Below are positions 10,794 to 19,485 of a stretch of 64,000 nucleotides of DNA, in pieces (the first letter of the stretch is position 1; the number at the start of each line of letters is the position of its first letter). Both the position numbers and the translations under genes were made by a program. Source of the DNA: JABDMH01 sp965223165. GTDB taxonomy: Bacteria > Bacteroidota > Bacteroidia > Chitinophagales > Saprospiraceae. Location of the stretch: the NCBI GenBank assembly GCA_965223165.1, contig CBDCVQ010000001.1, forward strand, positions 124,001 through 188,000, given 5' to 3'. The notes under the pieces are model-generated. The model was not told the origin of the DNA. It searched no databases and saw only the letters and a list, made by a program, of their open reading frames with translations.

Positions 10794-12347
10794 TCAATGA
10801 AAAACCAAATGCAACATCACCAACGAAACCAACAACCCCACGCCAATCTGCCGGATACCCGTGGACTCCACCTGGATCAGGTCGCTCCACCTTCTAAATC
10901 CGCCACGCCAGCTCCCCGTATATAGCAGCACAAAGGCAATGACGATCACCCAGCCCGCGCGAACAAAATAATTCATCTCGGGCGCGAAATATTGAAATAG
11001 TAAGTGAAGAGGAATCGTGGCGAGGAACGCAAACAGCGCCAATTTATGATGCGGGGCGATCAGAAAAGCGGCGGCACAAATTAAAACCACAATACCGCAA
11101 TTAATGTAGTAGCGGAGTTCATTTAAGGTGTGGGTAAACGCGGCCCCCGGATTCTCAAATTTGACATAGAGGAGCACAAAGCCCATCAACACCCCGGTGA
11201 TCAAGGTGATTAAGATGGTCCGGCGTCCCACATTCACGACCTGACGCTCCGTCGCCTCTTTGTTGATATAGGTCCGGTAGATATCAATGGAGAACAGGGT
11301 GGCCAGTGAATTAAACGTCGAATCCACCGTGCTCATCAGGGAGGCAAACAGGGCACAGAGGATAAGGCCCTTGACGCCAATCGGCAAATAGGTTTTTACC
11401 AGATAGGGAAATGCCAGATCCGGCTCGACCAACGGGGTGCCTTGTTCTTGGAGGATGCCATACAGCGCAATGCCCGGGATCACGATCAAGGCCGCCATCA
11501 CGTATTTGATCAGCCCGCCCACCATCAGCCCTGCCTGCGCCTCGCCCAAACTTCTGGCCGCCAGTGATCGCTGGACAATCGTCTGATTGGCGCACCAATA
11601 ATTAATATTGAGCAGGAACAATCCGAAAATATGGATCCAGGGCAGCTGCTCGTGATCGGCGGGCAGATGGAGGTGCATGAGCTGCGGTGTCTTCTCGTAG
11701 AGTTGCGACCAGCCCCCCAGGTGATGGACCGCCGTAAACATCACGACGAATCCACCCAGCAGCAAAATCGTGAATTGAATAATATCCGTTTTGACCACCG
11801 CAGCCAAGCCGCCCAAGTACGTGTAGGTGGCCGAAAAAACACCCAGTCCCGCGATCAAGATCGCAATGCGTTTGATCCGGTCCTCGTGAATAAACTCCAG
11901 ATATTCTGCGAATACCAGATCGGCCGCATAGGCACCCCAAAACAGAGCTGCCCCCAGCGTGATGGTGGCGAAGAGTGCAATATTGGCGATCGTGTAAAAA
12001 AGACCCACCGTCTCGCCTAGCCGTTTCTTGATAAACTGCGTAATGGTGATGATGCGCTCGCTCAGGTACATCGGCACAAAGAGGAAGGCCGCCATCAGGA
12101 TGCCTTGGATGGCATTAATTTCCAGGCTCGCCTGGGCCAGGCCGTACAGGTAGGCCGACCCCATCATCCCCAAAAACTGGTAGCCATTGATGTTGGTCGC
12201 GATCGTGGATAGTGCTACAGAGTACCAGCGCAGATTGCGATTGCTCAAAAAGTATTCTTCGGCAGTGACCTCCTTGCCCGCGCGCCCGGACACGGCTGCT
12301 AAAAATACGATGATAAAATAGCCTAAGACGATCAGCAGGTCGAGCAT
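10794..12347 (-). CDS. Sodium:solute symporter (SSS/SLC5 family)
   Basis: 517 residues with about 13-14 predicted membrane helices, beginning MLDLLIVLGYFIIVFLAA. The family's early signature is present (GKEVTAEEYFLSNRNLRWY, about residues 24-42, followed by ATNINGYQFLGMMG in helix 2), as is SLMSTVDSTFNSLATLF near residue 340, which matches the Na2-site region of SLC5 proteins. It would import a small solute with sodium; the substrate cannot be read from sequence, though sugar or organic-acid transport is usual in this subgroup. It lies 21 bases downstream of the SsuD-like monooxygenase gene on the same strand and is probably co-transcribed with it. Confidence 0.85.
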   Translation of the reverse strand: MLDLLIVLGYFIIVFLAAVSGRAGKEVTAEEYFLSNRNLRWYSVALSTIATNINGYQFLGMMGSAYLYGLAQASLEINAIQGILMAAFLFVPMYLSERIITITQFIKKRLGETVGLFYTIANIALFATITLGAALFWGAYAADLVFAEYLEFIHEDRIKRIAILIAGLGVFSATYTYLGGLAAVVKTDIIQFTILLLGGFVVMFTAVHHLGGWSQLYEKTPQLMHLHLPADHEQLPWIHIFGLFLLNINYWCANQTIVQRSLAARSLGEAQAGLMVGGLIKYVMAALIVIPGIALYGILQEQGTPLVEPDLAFPYLVKTYLPIGVKGLILCALFASLMSTVDSTFNSLATLFSIDIYRTYINKEATERQVVNVGRRTILITLITGVLMGFVLLYVKFENPGAAFTHTLNELRYYINCGIVVLICAAAFLIAPHHKLALFAFLATIPLHLLFQYFAPEMNYFVRAGWVIVIAFVLLYTGSWRGGFRRWSDLIQVESTGIRQIGVGLLVSLVMLHLVFH

Positions 12348-12368
12348 GTCTCCGGTTTTTTCACGAAG

Positions 12369-13535
12369 TCAGTTGCGCAAGCCTGCCGCAAGCGGCGTCG
12401 GGGGTTCACCCAGCGGTATCCGACCCTGCACCTGAGGCATAGAAATCGTTTTCAACCGGGGCAGTACATATTTTGCAAACAGCCCACACTCGTCCAGATG
12501 CGGATACCCCGAAAAAATAAATGCCCGGATGCCCATGTCCATGTACCGGTTTAGTTTTGCCAGGATCTGATCCGGATTGCCCACCAGGGCTGCTCCACAG
12601 CCAGAACGAGCCCGGCCAATGCCCGTCCAGAGCTGCGCCTCGGCGTAACCCTCGCCATCTGCCAGGTCCCGCATGGTGGCCTGACGTGCCACTCCCAGCG
12701 ATTTGGCGTCCAGGGCTCTTTCTCGAATTTCTTGACCGTGTCCGGCATCGGCATCAATGACCGACATTAATTGCCGGGCATACGCACGCGCCTCCGATTC
12801 CGACTCCCGCACGATGATGTGTACGCGTAATCCAAAATCCACCGACCGGCCATAGCCGGCTGCCTTTGCACTCATCGTAGCTATCAGATCCCGCAGTCGC
12901 TCCTCGGTCTCCGGCCACATGAGATAGACGTCACAATGCTCTGCACAGAGATCCACACCCGCGGGCGAATAGCCCCCAAAGTAGAGCAATGGCCCCCCAT
13001 TTTGTTGATAGGGCTTGCCTGGAGCGGCCGGCAGGTGCAGATCGTAAAACTGACCGCGAAAATCGATCTCGTCCTGGCTCCAAGTCTGCTTGAGTATTTC
13101 AATGACCTCGCGTGAGCGCTGGTACCGATCCGCCGAACTCAAATCGGTGCCGGGTAAATTGCTGGAAATAATATTGATCGTCAGCCTGCCGCGAAGGATA
13201 TGGTCAAGGGTAGCGATGGCCCGTGCAAGCATGGGCGGATGCAACTCCCCGCACCGAATGGCGGTCAGCAGATTGATTTGCGTTGTCAGGGGCGCCACCG
13301 CTGAGGCAAAGGTCATCGTGTCTTGCCCCACCTGATAGGAGGAAGGGCAGAGAATATTTCGATAGCCAAACCGGTCCGCTGCCAGGACAATATCCGAGGC
13401 GTTTTTCCAACTGCTCTTGTATCGCATGTCGTGTGCACCCAACCTGGCATCATCGCCATTGCATAGGGGGGCAAACCAGGCGACCTCACAGCCTTCCACC
13501 TGCGCCGAACGGACATTTATCTTTGCTTTCTCCAT
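12369..13535 (-). CDS. LLM-class flavin-dependent monooxygenase, alkanesulfonate monooxygenase (SsuD)-like
   Basis: About 388 residues from the ATG at 13535; a GTG at 13556 and an ATG at 13547 are alternatives. A luciferase-like TIM barrel covers nearly the whole length. Landmarks are ADRFGYRNILCPSS near the N-terminus, RCGELHPPMLARAIATLDH (about 95-113), LTINIISSNLPGTD (about 118-131), YFGGYSPAG and a C-terminal SGYPHLDECG, which matches the SsuD/LLM pattern. Family members use FMNH2 and oxygen, for example to desulfonate alkanesulfonates. The first gene of a probable two-gene unit with the sodium symporter, so the symporter may supply its substrate; this is inference. No ssu ABC transporter or flavin reductase is nearby. 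Confidence 0.85.
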   Translation of the reverse strand: MEKAKINVRSAQVEGCEVAWFAPLCNGDDARLGAHDMRYKSSWKNASDIVLAADRFGYRNILCPSSYQVGQDTMTFASAVAPLTTQINLLTAIRCGELHPPMLARAIATLDHILRGRLTINIISSNLPGTDLSSADRYQRSREVIEILKQTWSQDEIDFRGQFYDLHLPAAPGKPYQQNGGPLLYFGGYSPAGVDLCAEHCDVYLMWPETEERLRDLIATMSAKAAGYGRSVDFGLRVHIIVRESESEARAYARQLMSVIDADAGHGQEIRERALDAKSLGVARQATMRDLADGEGYAEAQLWTGIGRARSGCGAALVGNPDQILAKLNRYMDMGIRAFIFSGYPHLDECGLFAKYVLPRLKTISMPQVQGRIPLGEPPTPLAAGLRN

Positions 13536-13721
13536 GATCGCATGCATAAAGTACACACAATCCAGCAGATGTGAGCTGGCGGGGCCGAGCCATTTTCAGG
13601 CCTACCCAGCCTCGATTAGGGCATACCTACCATTTCTAATTCATAGCCGATTAGCGACCAAAGCGATCTGAGGGCACATCTGTTCAAAGACTCCGCTCGA
13701 TATCTGGACTTTGTCTTTCGC

Positions 13722-15179
13722 CTAATCCCGCAGCTTGAAGGGCCCGGCGGTCATCTCTTGAAAACAATCCACCGCCGCTTCTCCCTCTCTTTCGTCAAAA
13801 TAGGCGACCACGTAGTCATCATAACAGGCAGGATTGGAAAGGTTGGCGAGCATATGGCCCATATGGGGAATGACAATATGCTGCGCGTTGGGAAAATGGG
13901 CGACCAACTCGTCTCCAAAGCTTGTTGGCACGACGGGATCGAGCGCACCCGTAAATATTAACACCGGGACGTCGGAGGCGATCACTTGATCGTACTCACC
14001 ACTTACATCCACCACGGGCCACCGACCGCAGGCCTCACGTCGTTCTTGATAGACGACATCACCCAAAAACGATCCGGCAAAGGGAGTTTGCTCAGCGGTG
14101 GGCAAGCCAATTTCTTCAGCGCAGATCACCGACAGAAATAATCCATCGGCGAAAAATAAATTGGGTCCGATATCATTAAAATCAAATTCCGCAAGAAAGG
14201 GATCGTAATTACCACCATAGGCCTCATACACGATGTATGGAATGCGAACGTACTCGGCGTCGCTGTACAGCATGCCAAAGAATTTAAAGGCCATATCCGA
14301 CCAAGTGATCTCGATTTCTTGGCCCTGCCCATCTGGTGCTTTGATCCGGGCAGGGGCGGACTCAAGTCGAGCCTGTAGCGCCGAGAAGAGCTGCGGAAAA
14401 TCCGGGTATGCACTCGAACAAAGGGAGTCCCCGGCACACCGAGCAAACAATATTTCCATGGCCTGTTGAGCAGACGCTGCCCGGCTAATGTGGTTGTTGA
14501 TCCATGGCAACGAGGGAGCATGGAGCACTGCCTTATGAATGGATCCCGGATGTCTATCGATAAAAGTCAGCGCTACCTTGCCTCCATAAGACACGCCGTA
14601 GAGGTTGATCTTGTCGTAGCCCAGCCATTGTCTGACCTCCTCCAGATCGTCCACGGTGTGCTTTGTGTTGTACATACCGAAGTCTATACTGTCACGGTAC
14701 TGACGTAGGCAGTCTTCTATGTCTTCAGCTGGATATGCCGCGCCAAGCTGCTCCTCGATCGATGCCCGGGTCTGCAACTCAAGGCAGTGTAGTGGGTGGG
14801 ATTGTCCGGTGCCCCGCACGTCCACGTAGACCAGGTCATGTCGCCTTCGGTAGGTGTCATCCAACTCTGTATAGAAATAACTCCAATGCGAGGCGCCGAT
14901 CCCCGGCCCTCCATCAATCATAAAAATGGGAGGCAATAGATTTTCCCTGTCCGTCGCCGGGGTTACGACCACATGCAGGGGTATTTTCCTTCCGGACTTT
15001 GCCGCTCTGTCCTCATAGACTTCATAGGTACCGGTCAAAATTGAATCCGTAAAGCCCTGTGGCTGATGATAGGAGAGTCGTTCGAAAATAATATTTGGTC
15101 CGACCGCGTCAGATGGTACGCATGAGTGCATATAGCACGCAGATAGGAGAGCAGCAGTGACCTTACTGTAGAAGTGCAT
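13722..15179 (-). CDS. Secreted or lipid-anchored alpha/beta hydrolase (TAP / proline iminopeptidase-like)
   Basis: 485 residues. The N-terminus is a short signal with a lipobox-like end (LLSACYMHSC), so a periplasmic or outer-membrane lipoprotein is likely. The alpha/beta hydrolase core shows the oxyanion HGGP-type segment as IDGGPGIGASHW, VYVDVRGTGQS, the nucleophile elbow LYGVSYGG (Ser near residue 198), then GALDPVVP (Asp) and PHMGHML (His) in a C-terminal TAP-like domain. Such enzymes release N-terminal residues or hydrolyse esters and amides. It follows the AraC-type regulator with only 3 bases between them, so the two are co-transcribed. The closest relatives are the tripeptidyl aminopeptidase family; the substrate is unknown. 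Confidence 0.85.
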   Translation of the reverse strand: MHFYSKVTAALLSACYMHSCVPSDAVGPNIIFERLSYHQPQGFTDSILTGTYEVYEDRAAKSGRKIPLHVVVTPATDRENLLPPIFMIDGGPGIGASHWSYFYTELDDTYRRRHDLVYVDVRGTGQSHPLHCLELQTRASIEEQLGAAYPAEDIEDCLRQYRDSIDFGMYNTKHTVDDLEEVRQWLGYDKINLYGVSYGGKVALTFIDRHPGSIHKAVLHAPSLPWINNHISRAASAQQAMEILFARCAGDSLCSSAYPDFPQLFSALQARLESAPARIKAPDGQGQEIEITWSDMAFKFFGMLYSDAEYVRIPYIVYEAYGGNYDPFLAEFDFNDIGPNLFFADGLFLSVICAEEIGLPTAEQTPFAGSFLGDVVYQERREACGRWPVVDVSGEYDQVIASDVPVLIFTGALDPVVPTSFGDELVAHFPNAQHIVIPHMGHMLANLSNPACYDDYVVAYFDEREGEAAVDCFQEMTAGPFKLRD

Positions 15180-15182
15180 AAG

Positions 15183-16169
15183 TTAGATCATTGTCTGCAA
15201 CTGTTGTCGATAGCGAGCAGGGGTTTGTCCGCAGTTGTCTTTAAAAAACCGTATCAACGCACTGCTCTCAGATAGTCCCATAAGATAGCTAATCTCATCC
15301 AGTGATTTATCCGATTCCGTCAGGTAAGTCTTTGCGAGATGGAGTAGAAGCTCGCTCTCCACCTGCTTAAAGCTGGTCCCTAATTCGCTCAATCGCCGCT
15401 GTAGGGTCCGTCTGGACAATAGAAGCTCATGCGCCACCTCAGGCACCGTCATTCTGCCCGGCTTCGCGATGAGAATGCACCGTTTGACTTGATAAATTAG
15501 TTCATTTTCTCGCGGCATCCGCTGCATGATATCCGCTGCTCGATTTTTTAAATCCTGCAATAACCCGAGTCCTTCACTTCGGTCATGGCGTCTAAGTATC
15601 GTGCGACTATAGACGATCTCCGTGGTGGGCTGACTGAACGAGAGGGTACAATTAAATAAGCGATAGTACTCGTGCAATACCCGGGGTCTCGGGTAAGAAA
15701 GATGGATGCGAAGGGGAAAGTAATGCTGACGGGTATAAGTAGCCAGGGATGTGACGTTGGCCAGCAGCGCCATGTCTAGTATCTGACGTCTGGCATAGGT
15801 AGGTTGGACCCTCCAAGAAGGATGTTCTTCATAAATCACCGCATAGTGATTGTGGTCAATCCTCAGCGAGCATTGCAGCGCGTCACTGATGACCGCCGCA
15901 TAATCGATGGCATGGCGGATGGATTGTTCCAGCGACGTACTACTCCGCATGATGTCATCCACGATGGCGGTCGCCTCGTACTGAATCTGCTCGCCCATAT
16001 GCAGTCCCAAACATGGATCGTTTAGGGTCCGTCCCAGCTGCATCAAGATTCTCACCACTGCCTCATAGCTGACATAATCTTGCTCTTCTGCTTCAGGCAG
16101 AGCCATGGACAACCCCCGCTTTGCTGCGTAGGAATACAGATCGTTGATGATCGAAGCCGCAAAGTACAT
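15183..16169 (-). CDS. AraC-family transcriptional regulator with arabinose-binding-type N-terminal domain
   Basis: 328 residues from the ATG at 16169; a TTG at 16187 is the alternative. The N-terminal two-thirds resembles the Arabinose_bd domain of OruR/ArgR-type AraC proteins (LMQLGRTLNDPCLGLHMGE, about 47-65). The last 100 residues hold two helix-turn-helix motifs: VPEVAHELLLSRRTLQRRL and SLDEISYLMGLSESSALIRF, ending with FKDNCGQTPARYRQQ. It is immediately upstream of the alpha/beta hydrolase gene and divergent from the VOC gene at 16264, so it may control one or both from the roughly 95-base shared upstream region. Confidence 0.88.
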   Translation of the reverse strand: MYFAASIINDLYSYAAKRGLSMALPEAEEQDYVSYEAVVRILMQLGRTLNDPCLGLHMGEQIQYEATAIVDDIMRSSTSLEQSIRHAIDYAAVISDALQCSLRIDHNHYAVIYEEHPSWRVQPTYARRQILDMALLANVTSLATYTRQHYFPLRIHLSYPRPRVLHEYYRLFNCTLSFSQPTTEIVYSRTILRRHDRSEGLGLLQDLKNRAADIMQRMPRENELIYQVKRCILIAKPGRMTVPEVAHELLLSRRTLQRRLSELGTSFKQVESELLLHLAKTYLTESDKSLDEISYLMGLSESSALIRFFKDNCGQTPARYRQQLQTMI

Positions 16170-16263
16170 TCCTCCAATTTGGCGCAAAATGTCAATTTCT
16201 GCAAAAAATGTGCGACTACTTTCGAGCCGTCTCTTTTGTCAAACAGAAATAAATATCATTATC

Positions 16264-16656
16264 ATGGAAGCACGACGATTTCCCGCAGGCATCCTACCGG
16301 TGCTCCCGGTGGCAGACATCGACGCCACGGCCGACTATTATCTACAGACCTTACATTTTCAGGAAAACTTTCGACAGCGATCTCCCGAAGGTACGTCGAC
16401 AGATGCCCAGCTGGCGTTCGAGGGGTCGACACTAATGATCAACCTTAACCCAGGCCAGGCCTCGCAAGAGGGAGGAGGTATTTATCTGTGGATCCGCCTT
16501 TACGAGAAAGATATCGATGCGTACTACAAGAGCCTAGTGAAGGCGGGGGTGCAGATCGTCGATCCGATCCAGGACCAATTCTGGGGAGACCGATCGTTTG
16601 TGATCCGTGACTGCAACAATTATTATTTGGCTTTTAATCAGGTGATTGGCGGATAA
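16264..16656 (+). CDS. VOC (glyoxalase/bleomycin-resistance) superfamily protein
   Basis: 130 residues from the ATG at 16264, where homology begins (ILPVLPVADIDATADYY); the frame is open further upstream but that part is not protein-like. Paired beta-alpha-beta-beta-beta modules are visible: FEGSTLMINLNP and IYLWIRLYEKDIDAYYKSL in the middle, FWGDRSFVIRDCNNYYLAF at the end, a typical C-terminal VOC pattern resembling bleomycin-resistance-like proteins. It may bind or modify a small molecule or metal ligand; no specific reaction can be assigned. It is divergent from the AraC-type regulator, which makes regulation by it plausible. Confidence 0.8.
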   Translation: MEARRFPAGILPVLPVADIDATADYYLQTLHFQENFRQRSPEGTSTDAQLAFEGSTLMINLNPGQASQEGGGIYLWIRLYEKDIDAYYKSLVKAGVQIVDPIQDQFWGDRSFVIRDCNNYYLAFNQVIGG

Positions 16657-16672
16657 AGGTGATTGGAGCTGC

Positions 16673-17923
16673 TCAGAGGAGATACTTGATGTACTTCAAT
16701 ATCAATGCGTAACTCCACACCATTATTAACATCAGCAACTTCACCAGCTCGCTGATCTCCGGTAAGATCTGAAATAATGAAGCCAGGAAAATCCCGATCA
16801 GTAGATAGGCTATGTGGATCCGAAGAGGAGACTTCCCTTGATCAAGGCCGAGATCTGTAGGTAGGCCAGCCAGGAAGACAAAGAACAAACCAATCACCAG
16901 ATTGTCGTTGAGCTCCACCGTCGACGTACTGAGATAAAGTGCCAAGTAGGTTAGACCTACCGCGAAGAAAGTGAGGGTAGCGGAGGCAAGCAATAGTTCT
17001 CTCCTTGATTGCAAATGTTTGCCAATCGGATCCGAAAGTAGCAGCAAGGTAAATCCCTGGGGTAAGATCCTGTATGGTATGAAGAGAATTCCGTAAACGC
17101 ACAGTAGGACGACTAGCAAAAATGTAGTCAAGTCATCATGACCAATTGCTAAATACAATACGGCGCCCACGATCAACACTGCCCGATAGCCCACTCCAAT
17201 TGCCACTTTGAAAGCGGTTCGATTCCTGAGCGTGAATGTACTTAAGCGAAAGAGCAGGTCAGCGATCAGATTCCTTGAAATCATCACCTGCTTCAACACA
17301 TCCTTGATACCTTCATTCTCTGGATCACTTGAAAGGACATCCAAGAGAGATTGTATGGCTTCCTCTCTTTTTCCTTCGTAGAATTGGAGTAGGCTGTAAT
17401 TAACCTGAGAGAAACTATCCATCGGATCGATAGCCAGAACTTCGGTAACTAGTGCTCCAGCCACGCGAAACTCACGATTTATGATCTTCTGTAATATGAT
17501 AAGGTTCTGGGCATAGGTACTCCTGGGGTCGAGGCTCAATAAAATCTGAGCCGAATGGGTCATCTCCTCAATATGGCCTTCCTCCAGATTGATCCGCGAC
17601 AGGAGAGCATAGGTCTCCTCATTATTTGGGTCAATTTCCATGGCCCTGGACAGCAGATCCCTAGCAGCAACGTACCTCTTCTCCTCGATCTCGATCGTTG
17701 CATGCTGGTTTAGTTTCAATGCTGAGTTGGGATCTAGCTCCAACGATCGCTCGATCTCAGTCCTGGCCTTTGAAAATTGCTTCTGTGCTAAAGAGCAAAT
17801 ACTCGCGAGAAAATACAGTTCACTATCATCAGGACTTTGCTGCAGTAGCTGCTCCACTCTCTCTAGTGCGGCTTCGTACTTTCTTCTCTCGATCAGAAGA
17901 ATTATTTCCCCGTAATCACTCAT
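16673..17923 (-). CDS. TPR-repeat protein with C-terminal membrane domain
   Basis: 416 residues. About six tetratricopeptide repeats fill residues 5-205 (for example YEAALERVEQLLQQSPDDSE, ARTEIERSLELDPNSALKL, ARDLLSRAMEIDPNNEETY). A membrane domain follows from about 240 onward with around six helices (VLIVGAVLYLAIGH, LVVLLCVYGILFI, FVFLAGLPTDLG, LLMLIMVWSYALIL). TPRs mediate protein contacts, here probably on the cytoplasmic side. It follows the MarR gene on the same strand with a 57-base gap and may belong to that redox-linked transcript. It converges on the VOC gene with 16 bases between stops. Function unknown. Confidence 0.7.
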   Translation of the reverse strand: MSDYGEIILLIERRKYEAALERVEQLLQQSPDDSELYFLASICSLAQKQFSKARTEIERSLELDPNSALKLNQHATIEIEEKRYVAARDLLSRAMEIDPNNEETYALLSRINLEEGHIEEMTHSAQILLSLDPRSTYAQNLIILQKIINREFRVAGALVTEVLAIDPMDSFSQVNYSLLQFYEGKREEAIQSLLDVLSSDPENEGIKDVLKQVMISRNLIADLLFRLSTFTLRNRTAFKVAIGVGYRAVLIVGAVLYLAIGHDDLTTFLLVVLLCVYGILFIPYRILPQGFTLLLLSDPIGKHLQSRRELLLASATLTFFAVGLTYLALYLSTSTVELNDNLVIGLFFVFLAGLPTDLGLDQGKSPLRIHIAYLLIGIFLASLFQILPEISELVKLLMLIMVWSYALILKYIKYLL

Positions 17924-17980
17924 TAACCTACGTACCAGATACTCCTAGGAAGTACTTCCGGTGATTCTATGCTGTGCCGT

Positions 17981-18556
17981 TTACCTGCCAGCCTCCTCAA
18001 ATTCATGACAATCTAGTCGCACCTCCTGCGTCTTCAACCCCTTTTCCATCAGGTTGCAATAGTGATTATCCATTTTATCACCGCCATAATACCTGCAGTT
18101 AAAGCAAGTCCGTTGTACTTGGATAATGCCTCGTTGATTTAACTGAAATATCAATTTCGTCAACGTGTCGAATATTCCGATGAGTTCTTCCTTTTTGAAC
18201 GAAGACAATTCGCTGGAAATCGGAGATGCATATTCCGATAATTCATCGACCAGTTTGGTTCCTTTGGGGGTGATCGTCAGATTATATCTCCGGTTGTCGG
18301 CAGGCGAAAAATCCTTCTCCAGTAGCTCCTTTTCTAACAACACCCTGACGGCATCGCTGACCGTCGCCTTGGTGATGTTAAATTCCTTGGCCAGATAGCT
18401 GACATTGCAAAGATCGGTACGGTGATTGGAAACAAAGAGCAAGATTTGGATCTGGATGGGGCTAATCCGGTAGATTTTCGCTTGATCCCACAGCAGCGAC
18501 TTCAATGCCTCTGACAGCCTTTCGAGACCGTTCACTATTTTTCGCTCTAACTTCAA
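17981..18556 (-). CDS. MarR-family regulator with cysteine-rich C-terminus
   Basis: 191 residues. The winged-helix core is clear: ISPIQIQILLFVSNH, then LAKEFNITKATVSDAVRVL as recognition helix-turn-helix and NRRYNLTITPKGTKLV as wing (about residues 32-110). Unusually, the C-terminus carries four cysteines: CFNCRYYGG, HYCNLMEKG and LDCHEFEEA (about residues 156-187). They could bind zinc or act as a thiol sensor. The only start compatible with the N-terminal helix is a TTG at 18556, since an in-frame TAA lies five codons upstream. It follows the DUF2024 gene by 60 bases; that gene and the thioredoxin-like gene carry a shared operator-like sequence, which this regulator may bind (inference). 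Confidence 0.82.
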   Translation of the reverse strand: MKLERKIVNGLERLSEALKSLLWDQAKIYRISPIQIQILLFVSNHRTDLCNVSYLAKEFNITKATVSDAVRVLLEKELLEKDFSPADNRRYNLTITPKGTKLVDELSEYASPISSELSSFKKEELIGIFDTLTKLIFQLNQRGIIQVQRTCFNCRYYGGDKMDNHYCNLMEKGLKTQEVRLDCHEFEEAGR

Positions 18557-18616
18557 CCGCCAAGACGCTTAGATAAACAGGATGACCCCAAAGGTAGCAA
18601 TCCCAGTTTTACCGGG

Positions 18617-18886
18617 CTAATGACACCCTTCCATTTCAAGGATGAAATACCCCTTGCTCGCTATCTCTGCCGCCCACTGAGGTCTGAGATCCTCCATGTG
18701 GCAGAGTCTACATTGCTTGGAAGTAAGGGCTTGCCCTTCCTCTCCTTTTGTTTTGAGGTATGCTCTACCATAATTGTAAATGGTATTTGCATCGGTTATC
18801 TCAGCGGGAGCGATGATGTCGAAATGCATGACACCCCCTGCTTTCTTGGCGACGTAAGTGTCCCAAACATTTACTTTTCGTTGCAT
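18617..18886 (-). CDS. DUF2024 family protein
   Basis: 89 residues, the usual length for the DUF2024 family. Characteristic stretches are VWDTYVAKKAGGVMHFDI at the start, a YGRAYLKTKGEEGQALTS middle and KGYFILEMEGCH at the end, with a conserved CRLCH (Cys-X2-Cys-His, about residues 59-63) that could bind a metal or be redox active. Biochemical function is not established. It lies upstream of the cysteine-rich MarR gene and has its own promoter bearing the same operator-like sequence as the neighbouring thioredoxin-like gene. Confidence 0.85.
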   Translation of the reverse strand: MQRKVNVWDTYVAKKAGGVMHFDIIAPAEITDANTIYNYGRAYLKTKGEEGQALTSKQCRLCHMEDLRPQWAAEIASKGYFILEMEGCH

Positions 18887-18922
18887 TGTGCGTTACATTT
18901 TTTCGGATAGCGAAAAGCAGCA

Positions 18923-18945
18923 CCCACTCTTCAGGCGAGTGCTAC
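18923..18945 (-). promoter_or_regulatory. Hairpin in the 5' leader of the DUF2024 gene
   Basis: On the minus strand CACTC and GAGTG pair across a 7-base loop, followed by GGTGCT and then CTTTTCGC. It lies between the predicted promoter (about 18954-18985) and the ATG at 18886. It resembles a weak terminator or attenuator; the short stem keeps confidence low. Confidence 0.3.
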
Positions 18946-18953
18946 TTCATCCG

Positions 18954-18985
18954 CTAAAGTAAGGACTCCTAACTTATAGAGTCAA
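18954..18985 (-). promoter_or_regulatory. Promoter with operator-like element upstream of DUF2024 gene
   Basis: Read on the minus strand: TTG (18983-18985) as -33 element, then a -7 box TACTTTAG (18954-18961, one mismatch to TAnnTTTG) with 21 bases between. The spacer contains TAAGTTAGGAGTCCT (18962-18976), which has a palindromic core AGGAGTCCT and ends directly at the -7 box. The same 15-mer with a single substitution occupies the equivalent place in the promoter of the thioredoxin-like gene. That location fits a repressor operator; the adjacent MarR protein is the obvious candidate. Confidence 0.6.
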
Positions 18986-18991
18986 AAAATT

Positions 18992-19225
18992 TTAGCCTTT
19001 CACATCGGCCATGGAAGCACCAAAATTGATGTGCAGCACATTTCCGTTTGGTGTGACGAGCGCGGGCACGGATTGGACTCCTGCGGTTTCGGCTTCGTTG
19101 ATCCGACTTCGGTCTTCACCAATATGCACGACCTCTACTTGGCTTGCTCCTACGAGATTCACGATATCATGTTCCGCACTTACACAGACGGGACAGCCCG
19201 CATGATAGAAAATTGACTTTGCCAT
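18992..19225 (-). CDS. Thioredoxin/glutaredoxin-fold protein with CPVC active site
   Basis: 77 residues from the ATG at 19225 (MAKSIFYHAGCPVCVSAEHD); an upstream in-frame extension to 19267 is less likely because it would swallow the promoter spacing. The CPVC motif is at about residues 11-14. A glutaredoxin-like fold is supported by VEVVHIGEDRSRI and the cis-proline segment VQSVPALVTPNG near residue 55. Small proteins of this kind act in cytoplasmic thiol-disulfide exchange. It is the first gene of a cluster with DUF2024 and a cysteine-rich MarR regulator and shares their operator-like element. Confidence 0.8.
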   Translation of the reverse strand: MAKSIFYHAGCPVCVSAEHDIVNLVGASQVEVVHIGEDRSRINEAETAGVQSVPALVTPNGNVLHINFGASMADVKG

Positions 19226-19264
19226 CTTAAACGATGTTTTTACAGTGATTGCATAATTGCAGAT

Positions 19265-19295
19265 CAAATATAGATAGGAGTCCTAACTTATGCAA
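19265..19295 (-). promoter_or_regulatory. Promoter with operator-like element upstream of thioredoxin-like gene
   Basis: Minus strand: TTG (19293-19295), then 20 bases, then a perfect -7 box TATATTTG (19265-19272, TAnnTTTG). The spacer holds TAAGTTAGGACTCCT (19276-19290), differing in one base from the element in the DUF2024 promoter and placed only 3 bases from the -7 box. The conserved core AGGA(C/G)TCCT is a palindrome with a central base. Occupancy by a dimeric regulator would block transcription. Confidence 0.65.
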
Positions 19296-19407
19296 GTAGA
19301 TCTCGGATCTTTTGTGACCGATCCACGACAATTGCCTAGGCTGCCGTAAAACTACTCAGACCAGGAGCCAAACCAGCCATCGCATCAGCCCCACAGCAGA
19401 AACTGCA

Positions 19408-19450
19408 CAGCCGGCCCGAAACACAAGGCTTCAAGCCGGCCTATTCTATA
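19408..19450 (-). repeat. 43-bp hairpin repeat, copy 1, just downstream of fic
   Basis: It matches 21132-21174 at 38 of 43 positions. On the minus strand GCCGGCTTGAA pairs with TTCGGGCCGGC (11 bp, two G-U pairs) around a 9-base loop. It starts 36 bases after the fic stop codon. Position suggests a transcription terminator or processing hairpin, but no clear T-tract follows. Confidence 0.6.
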
Positions 19451-19485
19451 TTTGTTTCTCGCAATACCCTATTTCAGAGCACAAT

